Source: Clostridia bacterium
GTDB lineage: Bacteria; Bacillota; Clostridia; Peptostreptococcales; Acidaminobacteraceae
Assembly: GCA_018399635.1 (NCBI GenBank)
Contig: JAGYOH010000004.1
Span: forward strand, 1-64,000
DNA length: 64,000 nucleotides
Direction of reading: 5' to 3'
Shown here: positions 7,520 to 16,628 of the stretch, piece by piece
Numbering within the stretch: position 1 is the first letter of the stretch
Layout of the letters: the number at the start of each line of letters is the position of its first letter
Program-made: the position numbers and the translations under genes
Notes under the pieces: model-generated
Database searches by the model: none
What the model saw: the letters and a program-made list of their open reading frames with translations, nothing else
Told to the model about the DNA's origin: nothing

Positions 7520-8139
7520 TGGACCGCATCACCATTGCCCTGGCCAAGGGAAGACTTGGAGAACAGGGCCTGGAGCTCTTTGAAAACACCGATATGGAAA
7601 TCATGAGGGACGAGGATTCGAGAAAACTGGTCTTTCAGGATGCCGAAGAGCGGATCACCTACATTTTCGTCAAGCCCTCCGACGTGGTCACCTACGTGGA
7701 AAAAGGGGTGGCGGATCTGGGTATCGTGGGCAAGGACGTGATCCTGGAGGAGAACAAGGACGTCTACGAACTCCTGGACCTTGACTTCGGACATTGTCGC
7801 TTCGCCATCGCGGGATTCAAGGACCAGAAGGTCTACAGGAAGAACGAAGTCCTCAGGATCGCCTCCAAATATCCGAGGTATGTGGAGCAGACCTTCAAGG
7901 ACAGGGGACAGCGCATAGAAATCATCAAGCTCGGGGGCTCCGTGGAACTGGCCCCCCTCATGGGGCTGAGCGATGTCATCGTGGACATCGTGGAGACGGG
8001 GAGCACCCTCAGAGACAACGGTCTCGTGATTCTCGAGGAGCTCGACCCCATCAGCGCCCGGTTGATCGTGAACAAGGTCAGCTACCGGTTCAAATACGCG
8101 GCGATTCAAAAAATCCAAAAGATACTGGGAGGGATATGA
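7519..8139 (+). CDS. hisG: ATP phosphoribosyltransferase catalytic subunit (short form)
   Basis: The 206-aa enzyme catalyses the first step of histidine synthesis, ATP plus PRPP to phosphoribosyl-ATP. N-terminal TIALAKGR, the GIVGKDVILE segment and the phosphate-binding ETGSTLRDNGL near residue 160 are typical. Its length is that of the short HisG lacking the C-terminal regulatory domain, consistent with dependence on the neighbouring HisZ. The ATG at 7519 overlaps the hisZ stop (TGATG); GGGGGG at 7506-7511 is the ribosome site. An in-frame TTG at 7516 is less likely. Confidence 0.95.
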   Translation: MDRITIALAKGRLGEQGLELFENTDMEIMRDEDSRKLVFQDAEERITYIFVKPSDVVTYVEKGVADLGIVGKDVILEENKDVYELLDLDFGHCRFAIAGFKDQKVYRKNEVLRIASKYPRYVEQTFKDRGQRIEIIKLGGSVELAPLMGLSDVIVDIVETGSTLRDNGLVILEELDPISARLIVNKVSYRFKYAAIQKIQKILGGI

Positions 8140-9432
8140 ATGATTCAATTGATCGATGGGAAGAAGGAAATGGACAAGATCCAGAAGATCCTCGACCGGA
8201 GCCAGTTTGACTCGAGGGAGGTTCTTGAGGTCGTGGATGAGATACTCCGGCAGGTCAGGGACAAGGGAGACGAAGCGGTGAAGGCCTATACCCGCCAGTT
8301 CGACCGGCACCAGCTCGAGGACCTCGAGGTTTCCAGGGAAGAAATCAAAAGTGCCAGAAAGAATATCGACGAGGACTTGAAAAAAGCCATCAAGAACGCC
8401 ATCAGGAATATCAGCAAATTCCACAAGAAACAGCTCAAGAAGAGCTTCACCTTCAAAGAAGGGTCCCAGATCATCCTGGGTCAGCTGGTGAGTCCCATCG
8501 AGCGGGTGGGAATCTATGTCCCCGGAGGCACCGCCTCCTATCCCTCGACGGTGATGATGAACGTGATTCCGGCGAAACTGGCGGGGGTCAAGGAAATCAT
8601 CATGGTCACTCCTGCCGACGAGACGGGGAAAATCAAGGACTCGGTCCTGGTGGCGGCGGACCTGCTGGGGGTGGACCGGATTTTCAAAATCGGCGGCGCC
8701 CAGGCCGTGGGCGCCCTGGCCTACGGTACGAAAACCATCCCTAAAGTGGACAAGATCGTGGGTCCCGGCAATATCTACGTGGCCATGGCCAAGCGCCAGG
8801 TCTCGGGACTCGTGGGCATCGACATGATCGCCGGACCCAGCGAGGTGGTGGTTCTGGCCGACGAAAAGGCCAATCCGAGATTCATCGCCGCGGACCTCAT
8901 CGCCCAGGCGGAGCACGATGTGCGGGCGGCCAGTATCGTGGTCACCGACTGCGAGATTCTGGCCAGGAACATCCAGAAGGAGATCACCCTCCAGCTTGAG
9001 ACCCTGGATCGCAGCGAAATCGCCTTGAAAGCCCTGACAGACTACGGCGCCATCATCCTTTCCAGCTGCAAGAAGGAGACCTTCAGAATCGCCAACGACC
9101 TCGCCCCGGAGCATCTGGAGATCCTGACCAAGAATCCCTTCGACGATTACAAGAAGATCAAGAATGCCGGAGCCATCTTCCTGGGAGAGTACACCCCGGA
9201 GCCGGTGGGGGACTATTATGCGGGTCCCAACCACACGCTGCCGACCTCCCGGACGGCCCGGTTCTCCTCGGCCCTCTCCGTGGATGATTTCTACAAGAAG
9301 ACCTCCCTGCTCTATTACTCCAGAGAGGCTCTGGAAGCGGCTTCCGCGGACATCATGCGCCTGGCCGATGACGAGTCCCTGACGGGACACACCAATGCCA
9401 TCAGGGTGAGACTGGAGGGTTCCGATGCTTAA
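8140..9432 (+). CDS. hisD: Histidinol dehydrogenase
   Basis: The 430-aa enzyme oxidises L-histidinol to L-histidine with two NAD+. Recognised segments are VGIYVPGGTASYPSTVMM near 125, the KIVGPGNIYVA block, IAGPSEVVVLAD, AEHDVRA and EHLEI, and the zinc/catalytic C-terminal region including GPNHTLPTS. Length matches the family. It starts directly after the hisG stop and overlaps hisC by 8 bases, so translation is probably coupled. Confidence 0.96.
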   Translation: MIQLIDGKKEMDKIQKILDRSQFDSREVLEVVDEILRQVRDKGDEAVKAYTRQFDRHQLEDLEVSREEIKSARKNIDEDLKKAIKNAIRNISKFHKKQLKKSFTFKEGSQIILGQLVSPIERVGIYVPGGTASYPSTVMMNVIPAKLAGVKEIIMVTPADETGKIKDSVLVAADLLGVDRIFKIGGAQAVGALAYGTKTIPKVDKIVGPGNIYVAMAKRQVSGLVGIDMIAGPSEVVVLADEKANPRFIAADLIAQAEHDVRAASIVVTDCEILARNIQKEITLQLETLDRSEIALKALTDYGAIILSSCKKETFRIANDLAPEHLEILTKNPFDDYKKIKNAGAIFLGEYTPEPVGDYYAGPNHTLPTSRTARFSSALSVDDFYKKTSLLYYSREALEAASADIMRLADDESLTGHTNAIRVRLEGSDA

Positions 9433-10441
9433 GTATTTGAGAAGGGAAATCAGGGACCTCGAGGCCTACGAGGTCAAGGAAAGGGATTATGTGGTGAAGC
9501 TCGACGCCAACGAGGGGGTCGACTGGCTTGACGGTCTGAACCGGTACCCCGTGGACCGGTCCGACGCCCTCAGGGACAAACTGGCCCGGCAGCTGGGCAA
9601 GACCCCCGGGGAGCTGGTCTTCGGCAACGGTTCGAGCGAGCTCATCGAACTGGTCTTCAAGGCCTACCTGGAGGCGGGGGAGACCGTGGTGAGCTTTTCC
9701 CCCACCTTCAGCATGTACCGGATTTTCACCCTGATCCACAAGGGGCGCTATCTGGAGATGCCCCTCAAGGACATGGTTTCCCTGGATGTGGAGGCCTTCA
9801 TCGCCTTTGCCAATGAAAACCGGGCCAAGGTGGTTCTCATCAGCAATCCCAACAATCCCACCGGCACCATCCTGTCCCCCGAGGCGATCGAAAAGATCGT
9901 CAGGGAGGTGGATGCCATGGTGGTCATCGATGAGGCCTACATTGAATTTTCCGACCAGCCCCTCACCGACAAGACCCGGGACTATCCCAACGCCGTCGTC
10001 CTGAGGACCTTTTCCAAGGCCTACGGCCTGGCGGGCATCCGCCTGGGCTATATGATCGCCCATGAAGAGGTCATCGGCTATATCAACCGGGTGAGGTCTC
10101 CCTACAATCTCAATGTCCTGACCCAGGGGGTGGGACTCAAGGCCCTGGAGTCCGTGGCGATTGCCCGGGAAAATATTCAAATGATCAAGGAGGAACGGGA
10201 GAGAATGGCCAAGGTGCTCAGGGACAAGGGCTTCGATCCCCTGCCCTCCCAGGCCAACTTTCTCTTTTTCCAGGCCAAAAAAGGGCTTTACCGCTATCTT
10301 GCGGACCAGGGGGTCCTGATCCGGGGCTTTGGCGGAGACCTCGAGGGTTACTACCGGCTGACCATCGGAACCCCCAAGGAAAATGATATCGTGATCAATG
10401 CCATAGAGGAGGCGCAAAATGAGAGAAGCCAGGATCGATAG
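9425..10441 (+). CDS. hisC: Histidinol-phosphate aminotransferase
   Basis: The 338-aa class I/II PLP aminotransferase converts imidazole-acetol phosphate and glutamate to histidinol phosphate. It shows NPNNPTGT, the VVIDEAYIEF motif with the PLP-contacting Asp, and the Schiff-base Lys in FSKAYGLAGIRLGY. Position inside the his operon makes it the dedicated HisC; a second HisC-like gene lies at 41517. It starts inside hisD and overlaps hisB by 23 bases. Confidence 0.94.
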   Translation: MLKYLRREIRDLEAYEVKERDYVVKLDANEGVDWLDGLNRYPVDRSDALRDKLARQLGKTPGELVFGNGSSELIELVFKAYLEAGETVVSFSPTFSMYRIFTLIHKGRYLEMPLKDMVSLDVEAFIAFANENRAKVVLISNPNNPTGTILSPEAIEKIVREVDAMVVIDEAYIEFSDQPLTDKTRDYPNAVVLRTFSKAYGLAGIRLGYMIAHEEVIGYINRVRSPYNLNVLTQGVGLKALESVAIARENIQMIKEERERMAKVLRDKGFDPLPSQANFLFFQAKKGLYRYLADQGVLIRGFGGDLEGYYRLTIGTPKENDIVINAIEEAQNERSQDR

Positions 10442-10997
10442 AAAAACCCTGGAAACCGAGATCAGTCTCAGACTCGGTCTTGAAGGGGACTCGAAGATTG
10501 TCTTGAATACGGGAATCGGTTTTTTGGACCACATGCTCAAGGCCATGGCCTTTTATGCCGGGTTTGACCTGGAACTCAGCTGCATCGGGGACCTCGAGGT
10601 GGACAACCACCACTCCGTGGAGGATATCGGTCTGTCCCTGGGGGCGGCCCTCAAGGAAGCCCTGGGGGACAAGCGGGGAATCGGGCGCTTCAGCAGCACC
10701 ATCACCCCCATGGACGAAGCCCTGGCCATGGTGGCCCTGGATATTTCCAGCCGGCCCTATCTGGTGGAAAACCTGAATTTCAGCCGGGAAAGGCTGGGAG
10801 CCATGGAGACCCAGGACTTCAAGGAATTTTTCAGGGCCTTCGCCTTTTCTGCGGGAATCACCCTCCACATCAACCTGATGGCGGGGGAGAACGACCACCA
10901 CAAGATCGAGGCGGTCTTCAAGGGCCTGGGCCGCGCCCTGAAGGAAGCGGTGGCTCTTGGCGACAGGGGCGTGGTCAGCACCAAGGGGGTGCTCTAG
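10419..10997 (+). CDS. hisB: Imidazoleglycerol-phosphate dehydratase
   Basis: The 192-aa monofunctional HisB removes water from imidazole-glycerol phosphate. The two His-rich metal motifs DNHHSVEDIG (about 66-75) and ENDHHKIEAVFKGLGRAL (about 165-182) are intact, as is the N-terminal GIGFLDHML. No fused phosphatase domain is present, in line with a separate PHP-type histidinol phosphatase at the end of the operon. Confidence 0.96.
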   Translation: MREARIDRKTLETEISLRLGLEGDSKIVLNTGIGFLDHMLKAMAFYAGFDLELSCIGDLEVDNHHSVEDIGLSLGAALKEALGDKRGIGRFSSTITPMDEALAMVALDISSRPYLVENLNFSRERLGAMETQDFKEFFRAFAFSAGITLHINLMAGENDHHKIEAVFKGLGRALKEAVALGDRGVVSTKGVL

Positions 10998-11599
10998 TGA
11001 AGGTCATCGTGGATTACGGACTGGGTAATCTCAAATCCCTTCAGACCGCTTTAGAGGGTCAGGGAATCGAGACCCTCATCAGCAAGGATCCCGGGGTCAT
11101 CCTTGAGGCCGAGGTCATCTTCCTCCCCGGGGTGGGGGCCTTCAGGGATGCCATCACGTCTCTTGCGGCGGACGGTCTCGACGAGGTGGTCCGGGAGAAA
11201 AGCAGGGCGGGCGCCTACGTGGTGGGCATCTGTCTGGGCATGCAGCTCCTGTATGACAGAAGCTATGAAAACGGGGTCTACGAGGGTCTGGGACTGATTC
11301 CCGGAGAAATCGTCAAGCTCAGGGAAATGCCCAAGATTCCCCATATGGGTTGGAATGACCTGACAGTGGCCAGGGAGGATCCCCTGACCAGGTATCTCAC
11401 TACCGGGGATTATGTCTATTTCGTCCATTCCTACTATGCCAGGAGCGGCGGGGAGGAAATCGTCGCCTGGACCGGCTACGGCGAAAAGATTCCCGCCATC
11501 GTGAGAAGGGGCAACACCATCGGCTTTCAGTTCCATCCGGAAAAAAGCGGGGCCGTGGGAGCGGCGCTCCTCAAGGCCCTGGGGGAGATGATTTCATGA
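10997..11599 (+). CDS. hisH: Imidazole glycerol phosphate synthase glutaminase subunit
   Basis: The 200-aa class I glutamine amidotransferase feeds ammonia to HisF. The nucleophile Cys lies in GICLGMQLLY (about 76-85) and the catalytic His/Glu pair in GFQFHPEKSG (about 176-185). N-terminal DYGLGNLKS is typical. GTG at 10997 overlaps the last base of the hisB stop (TAGTG). It overlaps hisA by 4 bases. Confidence 0.96.
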   Translation: MKVIVDYGLGNLKSLQTALEGQGIETLISKDPGVILEAEVIFLPGVGAFRDAITSLAADGLDEVVREKSRAGAYVVGICLGMQLLYDRSYENGVYEGLGLIPGEIVKLREMPKIPHMGWNDLTVAREDPLTRYLTTGDYVYFVHSYYARSGGEEIVAWTGYGEKIPAIVRRGNTIGFQFHPEKSGAVGAALLKALGEMIS

Positions 11600-12303
11600 T
11601 CATCTATCCGGCCATCGATATGAAGAACCAGGCCTGTGTCCGCCTCACCCAGGGGGATTACGACCAGGTGACGGTGTACGAAAAGGATCCCGTGAAGGTC
11701 GCCCTCAGGTGGGAGGCTACAGGGGCCCGGGTCCTGCATCTGGTGGATCTTGACGGGGCCAGAAGCGGTGAGCGGATCAATGAACCCGTGGTCCGGGAGA
11801 TTCTGAGCCGGGTGAAGATCCCGCTGCAACTGGGGGGAGGCATCCGGGACAGCCGGGGAGTGAAGGATTTTCTGGATCTCGGGGTTTCCAGGGTCATCAT
11901 CGGCACCGCCGCCTTGAAAAACCCCCGGTGGATTCGTGACATGATCAGGACCTACGGAGAAAGAATCGTGGTTTCCATCGACGCCAGGGGGGGCATGATC
12001 GCCACCGACGGCTGGGAAAGCCTCTCGGAGGTGAGGGCGGTGGACTATATCAAGACCCTGGCCTCCTACGGGCTTTGCCGGATCGTCTACACCGACATCA
12101 GTCGGGACGGCATGCTCGAAGGACCCAATTTTGACATGTACGAGGACCTGCTTGGGGAGGTCTCTCTGGAGATCATCGCTTCAGGGGGGATCACCACCCT
12201 GGAGGATGTCCGGAGACTGAGGGAGATGGGGCTATACGGCGCCATCATCGGCAAGGCCCTGTATGACGGAAAAATGACACTCGAGGAGGTTTTAAAGTGC
12301 TGA
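11596..12303 (+). CDS. hisA: Phosphoribosylformimino-AICAR ribotide isomerase
   Basis: The 235-aa (beta/alpha)8 isomerase opens the ribose of ProFAR. Catalytic Asp in [14 protein letters not shown] at the N terminus and the second Asp in [15 protein letters not shown] are present, as are the two phosphate-binding loops LGGGIRD and ASGGITT. The ATG overlaps hisH by 4 bases and the gene end overlaps hisF. Confidence 0.96.
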   Translation: MIIYPAIDMKNQACVRLTQGDYDQVTVYEKDPVKVALRWEATGARVLHLVDLDGARSGERINEPVVREILSRVKIPLQLGGGIRDSRGVKDFLDLGVSRVIIGTAALKNPRWIRDMIRTYGERIVVSIDARGGMIATDGWESLSEVRAVDYIKTLASYGLCRIVYTDISRDGMLEGPNFDMYEDLLGEVSLEIIASGGITTLEDVRRLREMGLYGAIIGKALYDGKMTLEEVLKC

Positions 12304-13055
12304 CAAGAAGAATCATCCCCTGTCTCGATGTGAGGGACGGCCGCGTGGTCAAGGGGAAGAAATTCACCGATATCGTGGACGTGGACGATCCCGAGACCCT
12401 CGGCGCCTTCTATTCCGAGGCGGGAGCCGATGAACTGGTCTTCTACGACATCACCGCCTCCAGCGAGGCGAGGAAGATTTCCCTGGAATTCATCGAGAAG
12501 GTCGCCACCCGGATCAACATCCCCTTTTGCGTGGGGGGCGGGGTCAAGACCCTCGAGGATTTCACGGAGATTCTCAGGAAGGGGGCCGACAAGGTTTCCA
12601 TCAATTCCTCGGCGGTGAAGACACCGGACCTGATCACCGAGGCTTCGTTGAAATTCGGGGCCCAGTGCGTGGTGCTCTCCATGGATGTCAAGAAGACACA
12701 GGAGGGTCAGTGGCGGGTCTTCATCAACGGGGGCCGAATCGACACCGGACTGGACGCCCTGGAATGGGCCGTCAAGGGGGTTGAACTGGGGGCCGGGGAA
12801 CTGGTCATCAACAGCATCGACGCCGACGGCATGAAGGAGGGTTATGACATTCCCCTCTTGAAGGCCATTACGGACCGGGTGGGAGTGCCGGTGATCGCCT
12901 CGGGAGGGGCCGGAAAAATGGCGGACTTCAGTGAAGCGGTACTCAAGGCCGACGTTGACGGCGTTCTGGCGGCCAGTGTCTTCCACTACCGCGAGATTGA
13001 GATTTCCACCCTCAAAGCGGACATGAAAAGAAAGGGAATTCAGGTGAGAATATGA
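12297..13055 (+). CDS. hisF: Imidazole glycerol phosphate synthase cyclase subunit
   Basis: The 252-aa (beta/alpha)8 cyclase forms IGP and AICAR with His[16 protein letters not shown] (about 6-20) carries the catalytic Asp, and [13 protein letters not shown] the second one; CVGGGV and ASGGAGK are the phosphate loops. GTG at 12297 is the start, inside hisA. It overlaps hisI by 4 bases. Confidence 0.96.
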   Translation: MLTRRIIPCLDVRDGRVVKGKKFTDIVDVDDPETLGAFYSEAGADELVFYDITASSEARKISLEFIEKVATRINIPFCVGGGVKTLEDFTEILRKGADKVSINSSAVKTPDLITEASLKFGAQCVVLSMDVKKTQEGQWRVFINGGRIDTGLDALEWAVKGVELGAGELVINSIDADGMKEGYDIPLLKAITDRVGVPVIASGGAGKMADFSEAVLKADVDGVLAASVFHYREIEISTLKADMKRKGIQVRI

Positions 13056-13651
13056 TGGAATTGACATACAACCAGGAGGGGCTGATTCCTGCCATCGCAC
13101 AGGATATCGCCACGGGAAAGGTCCTGATGCTGGCCTACATGAACGAGGAAGCGGTTCAACTGACTCTGGAAAAGAAGATCGCCCACTACTTTTCCAGGTC
13201 CCGGCAAAAATTATGGCTCAAGGGGGAAAGCTCCGGAAACATTCAGGAGGTCAAGGGCTTTTATTATGATTGCGATAATGATACAATTCTGTTGAAAGTC
13301 AATCAGGTGGGAGTCGCCTGCCACACCGGCAGCTACAGCTGTTTCTTCAATGAGGTCTTCGATGAGCCGGACATGAGCCGGACTCTGGATAATCTCTATG
13401 AAGTCATTCTGGACCGCAGGGTTCATCCCAAGGAGGGTTCCTATACCAACTATCTTTTTGAAAAGGGGATCGACAAGATCCTGAAGAAGGTGGGGGAGGA
13501 ATCCGCAGAGGTCATCATCGGCGCCAAAAACACCAGGGAAGAACTCATTTATGAGGCGAGTGACCTGGTTTACCATCTGATGGTCCTCCTGGTCAATGAA
13601 GGGGTCACCCTGGGAGACCTTTACGGGGAACTCACCAAACGAATGCGTTAG
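13052..13651 (+). CDS. hisIE: Bifunctional phosphoribosyl-AMP cyclohydrolase/phosphoribosyl-ATP pyrophosphatase
   Basis: The 199-aa fusion has a HisI domain at about 1-105 (MLAYMNEEA, zinc-binding [10 protein letters not shown] and [10 protein letters not shown]) and a HisE domain at about 110-199 ([32 protein letters not shown]). It performs steps two and three of histidine synthesis. ATG at 13052 or 13055 are both possible. It ends 15 bases before the phosphatase gene. Confidence 0.95.
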   Translation: MMELTYNQEGLIPAIAQDIATGKVLMLAYMNEEAVQLTLEKKIAHYFSRSRQKLWLKGESSGNIQEVKGFYYDCDNDTILLKVNQVGVACHTGSYSCFFNEVFDEPDMSRTLDNLYEVILDRRVHPKEGSYTNYLFEKGIDKILKKVGEESAEVIIGAKNTREELIYEASDLVYHLMVLLVNEGVTLGDLYGELTKRMR

Positions 13652-13666
13652 AAGGAGAAGAAGAGT

Positions 13667-14494
13667 GTGATTTATACCGATCATCACGTGCATACCAGAT
13701 TTTCACCGGACAGTGAGGCGGATGTGGTCTCTTACTTGATGAGAGCCAAGGCCCTGGGTCTCAAAAGCATCATGTTCACCGACCACGTGGATTTCGGCAC
13801 CAAGGACAAGTTGTTTCAGGAAATCATCGATTACGGCCGGTATTTTGAGCTGATGAAGCGCCTGGAGGGCGAGTACGAAATCCCGATCCAGGTGGGGGTG
13901 GAAATCGGCTACGAGAAGGACCACAAGGCCGCCATCGATGAATTTCTGGGTCGTTTCGACTTTGATTTCGTCATTGCCTCCATCCACTACGGGGACGGCA
14001 TGGATTTCTATCTGGGGGACTTTTTCTACGGGAAGACCCAGGAAGAGGCCTACCGGCGGTATTTCGAAATCCTCCTGGAAATGGTGGAGAATTTCAGCAA
14101 TTACGATGTGGTGGGACATCTGGACTACATCACCCGCTACGGGCCCTTCGAGCAGAAGTACTACCGGTATGCGGCATACAAGCCGGTCATCGATGCCATC
14201 CTCAAGGCGGTCATCCGGGGTTCAAGGGGGATCGAGGTCAACACCTCGGGTCTCAGAGGGCCTCTGGGGGTGACCTTTCCCAAGGATGAGGTCTTGAAAA
14301 GATACCTGGAACTGGGAGGCAGGACCATCACCATCGGTTCCGACGCCCACTTCAACGGGGACTACTACGCCGGGATCCTGCCCCAGGTGGACCGTCTCAA
14401 GGGCCTGGGCTACGAGGGCGTCAGCTCCTTCATCAAAAGAAAAGAATATTTTTATCCCATCGAGTTTAAGCGGAACAGTCTCGGGTATGAATGA
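13667..14494 (+). CDS. hisJ: Histidinol-phosphatase, PHP family
   Basis: The 275-aa PHP-domain phosphatase removes phosphate from histidinol phosphate. Metal ligands appear in TDHHVHTRFSPDS (5-17), FTDHVDFG, GVEIGYE, ASIHYGD, VGHLDYITRYG and the final GSDAHF. GTG at 13667 follows AAGGAG at 13651-13656. It completes the pathway, so the operon carries every enzyme from PRPP to histidine in ten genes. Confidence 0.93.
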   Translation: MIYTDHHVHTRFSPDSEADVVSYLMRAKALGLKSIMFTDHVDFGTKDKLFQEIIDYGRYFELMKRLEGEYEIPIQVGVEIGYEKDHKAAIDEFLGRFDFDFVIASIHYGDGMDFYLGDFFYGKTQEEAYRRYFEILLEMVENFSNYDVVGHLDYITRYGPFEQKYYRYAAYKPVIDAILKAVIRGSRGIEVNTSGLRGPLGVTFPKDEVLKRYLELGGRTITIGSDAHFNGDYYAGILPQVDRLKGLGYEGVSSFIKRKEYFYPIEFKRNSLGYE

Positions 14495-14720
14495 AGTGGA
14501 AGGAAACCTTCCATGATAGAATCGGTGGTTGATGAAACAAGTGATTGGATCATGAAGTACCGAATCAGTATTGCAAGTTGAGTAGAAACAAGGTAAAGAA
14601 GTTTGTAAAGCAAGATGTTTTTTAACAGGTAACTTGGCAACTGTCAGCAACCAGCAAGTACAGTTAAGAAGTGGGAAGTTGAAAGAAGTATTGTGTTACA
14701 AACTGCCGGATTCTATCAAA
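14495..14720. other. Unexplained gap downstream of his operon
   Basis: No gene is supported. A small stem GGAAGGAAACCTTCC lies at about 14499-14513, right after hisJ. A 22-codon frame from 14513 has weak support. The remaining A-rich DNA (14580-14720) has no recognisable motif; AACTG/CAGTT pairs there could fold weakly. Confidence 0.3.
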
Positions 14721-14724
14721 TAAC

Positions 14725-14755
14725 AAAGCACACCCTTTCGAGGGTGTGCTTTTGT
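14725..14755. terminator. Strong hairpin terminator between convergent genes
   Basis: AAAGCACACCCT (14725-14736) and AGGGTGTGCTTT (14741-14752) form a 12-bp stem closed by a TTCG tetraloop and followed by short T tracts in both directions. Confidence 0.8.
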
Positions 14756-14808
14756 GTGTGGTTCATGCTTTGTTGCCGGAATAAATCGCGACTTCAGTCA
14801 CGAGAGGT

Positions 14809-15717
14809 TCAAAGGGAATTCTTGTATTCCAGGGTTTTGATCATTTTAAAGAGGACCTCGTTCACCGGCGTGGGAACCTGGTACCTTTTCCCCAGTTCAA
14901 TGACCTTGCCGGCAAGCATCTCCACCTCGGTTTTCCGTCCGGCCCGGATATCCTGGTGCATGGAGGTCATGGCCACGGGATCGAGGGTGTCCATCATTTC
15001 CTTGAAATCATCCATGAGGGAGTCCACCAGATTGATGCCGTTGGCCTTGGAGAGGGCGATGACCTCCTTCATGGCGTCCTTGACCAGGTCGTAGGCCGGC
15101 TCATAGTCCTGAAAGACCCCATAGGGTGAATCGAGAATGGCGCTGACCTGGTTGACACCGACATTGATCAAAAACTTGAACCACATCCGTTTGGTGATGT
15201 CCTCAACGGGGGTGTGGTTGATATCGGTTTGATTGAAAAAACTCTTCAGGGCCTGCAGGGCGGCCTCCGCCTCGGGGGATTCCTTGCCGTAGATGATGGC
15301 TCCGGGGATGGAGTAGGTCACCGCTTGACCCTCTCTCACCGCGTCGATCTGGATCACGTAGGCGTGGACGATCTGTCTTTTGTCAAAGGCCCCGGCCAGA
15401 ATCTCCTCTGAATCGATGCCGTTCATCAGAGAAACCAGAACCGTGTGCTCTCCCACGAAGGGCTTGATATCCTCAAGAATCAAGGGCAGATCGTGGTATT
15501 TGACGGCGATGAAAACAAAATCGGCCGTGAGATGCTTCTCCACAGGCAGGATGTATTCGAAGTCATAGGCCTTCCCGTTCACCTTGAAACCGGTTTTCGA
15601 GTACCGGGCCTTCCGGGCCATGTCGCAGAGCACCATGGGACTCAGTCCGCTGTCCTTCATCTGTGCGGCAAAGGTGGTGCCTATGGCTCCCATGCCCACC
15701 ATGATAATTTTCTTCAT
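14809..15717 (-). CDS. Ketopantoate reductase family protein (PanE/ApbA)
   Basis: The 302-aa protein has an N-terminal Rossmann fold (MVGMGAIGTTFA, NADP(H) binding), the middle KYHDLPLILEDIKPF segment and the C-terminal ApbA_C helices with the catalytic Lys in TKRMWFKFLINVGVNQ and the substrate-binding SMHQDIRAGRKTE. Family members reduce 2-dehydropantoate for CoA synthesis, but many paralogues act on other 2-oxo acids, and no pan gene is next to it. ATG at 15717 follows AGGGAGAG. It appears monocistronic, convergent with the his operon. Confidence 0.82.
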   Translation of the reverse strand: MKKIIMVGMGAIGTTFAAQMKDSGLSPMVLCDMARKARYSKTGFKVNGKAYDFEYILPVEKHLTADFVFIAVKYHDLPLILEDIKPFVGEHTVLVSLMNGIDSEEILAGAFDKRQIVHAYVIQIDAVREGQAVTYSIPGAIIYGKESPEAEAALQALKSFFNQTDINHTPVEDITKRMWFKFLINVGVNQVSAILDSPYGVFQDYEPAYDLVKDAMKEVIALSKANGINLVDSLMDDFKEMMDTLDPVAMTSMHQDIRAGRKTEVEMLAGKVIELGKRYQVPTPVNEVLFKMIKTLEYKNSL

Positions 15718-15777
15718 AAGCTCTCTCCCTTGTTTTTAGTCTTAACCCTTTATACCAGAACAAAGGAGAAATTTCAA

Positions 15778-16041
15778 CTAGGCGATGACGGTTTTCAGAT
15801 CGTAGAGATGGTATTCCACAGGAAGAGAATCCACCACGAGCTTGGCGAGAAATTTGGTCGCCTTGCCGAGGGTGAGGGGCGTGCAGTCCGTGTCGTCGCA
15901 GATCTCAAAAGTATTGCCGTTGAACTGGATCACCTTGCTCTTGAGGTCGGCAACCGCCACCTCCCCGAGAATGTTCTTGTATTCGCCTGTAATGGTCCCC
16001 TTGACCATCAATCCGTTTTCCAGCAACAAATAACCTTTCAT
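15778..16041 (-). CDS. Small hypothetical protein (87 aa)
   Basis: I do not recognise the family. The protein starts MKGYLLLENGLMVKGTITGE and continues as a predicted all-beta protein with alternating hydrophobics, two Cys (CDDTDC) and a C-terminal segment KFLAKLVVDSLPVEYHLYDL. The N terminus resembles the first strand of carbamoyl-phosphate synthase small subunit, but the rest does not. Expression is well supported: ATG at 16041 has AAGGAGG at the right distance and a consensus promoter lies 45 bases upstream. It ends 61 bases before the PanE-like gene on the same strand, so the two may be co-transcribed. Confidence 0.7.
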   Translation of the reverse strand: MKGYLLLENGLMVKGTITGEYKNILGEVAVADLKSKVIQFNGNTFEICDDTDCTPLTLGKATKFLAKLVVDSLPVEYHLYDLKTVIA

Positions 16042-16084
16042 TGTCAGTCCTCCTTTTAACCCTGCAGCTATCGTATTTTTATTC

Positions 16085-16113
16085 ATTCTAATGCAACAAT
16101 ATCCGTTTGTCAA
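16085..16113 (-). promoter_or_regulatory. Consensus promoter of the 87-aa gene
   Basis: Read on the minus strand: TTGACA (16113-16108), 17-bp spacer, TAGAAT (16090-16085). Confidence 0.85.
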
Positions 16114-16561
16114 TCCTATCCTAAAATTTTCTTCAATATTTTTTTGATTTGTCGATCTTTCACAAGAAAACACCTGTATTTGCAGAATAATGGTAATATC
16201 ATATGGAAAAAGTCACTCAAGACCAGGCTTGTAAAGGTTCAAAATCCTTGATGAAAAGGGGGGATTGACTAATATCTATGCAGAATTGACTGTGAGATTC
16301 TGAAAAAACCCGACAAAGGCCTTCACATCAAGGGCTTTTTAAAAGGGTGGGCAAAGTATCTGAAAAAAACGGTTGGTCCCATGGTCCATCGGCCTTGACC
16401 TTCTGACCGTGTCGACACGGGCTTTTTCTAGAAGACGGGATTAAGAAGCCCTTGCTGTGACGGGAGAGGCCTTTTGATGGGTGCCGGGAAAATCCAGGAG
16501 CCGGCCCCCTGCTTCAAGAAGGCTTCACATCAGTGAGGGCCCTGGAATTGAAAAAAACATA
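16114..16561. other. Long intergenic region before the activase gene
   Basis: No gene is supported in these 450 bases. A 14-bp perfect palindrome CCGTGTCGACACGG (16407-16420) followed by GCTTTTTCT looks like a terminator on the plus strand, though nothing upstream on that strand needs one. AAGGGCTTTTTA at 16331-16342 is another T-rich stretch. An unannotated small RNA is possible. Confidence 0.35.
16407..16427 (+). terminator. Orphan terminator-like palindrome
   Basis: CCGTGTCGACACGG is a perfect palindrome (7-bp half-sites, so a small loop must open at its centre) followed by GCTTTTT. It could end a small RNA transcribed from about 16200 onward. Confidence 0.45.
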
Positions 16562-16589
16562 TTGAATAAAACCGGAAAATGAGTATGAT
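16562..16589 (+). promoter_or_regulatory. Candidate promoter of the activase/reductase gene
   Basis: TTGAAT (16562-16567), 16-bp spacer, TATGAT (16584-16589), 39 bases before the start codon. Confidence 0.55.
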
Positions 16590-16628
16590 GAAATCATCAA
16601 GAGTCTCTGCGAAAAAGAGGAGAAGCCA

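Noticed and set aside
7375-9390. Very long minus-strand open frame over hisG/hisD
   Set aside because: It is antisense to two clear his genes and has the composition of a shadow frame in G+C-rich DNA.
14513-14581. 22-codon frame after hisJ (MIESVVDETSDW...)
   Set aside because: The preceding GGAAGG is part of a hairpin and the peptide has no recognisable feature.
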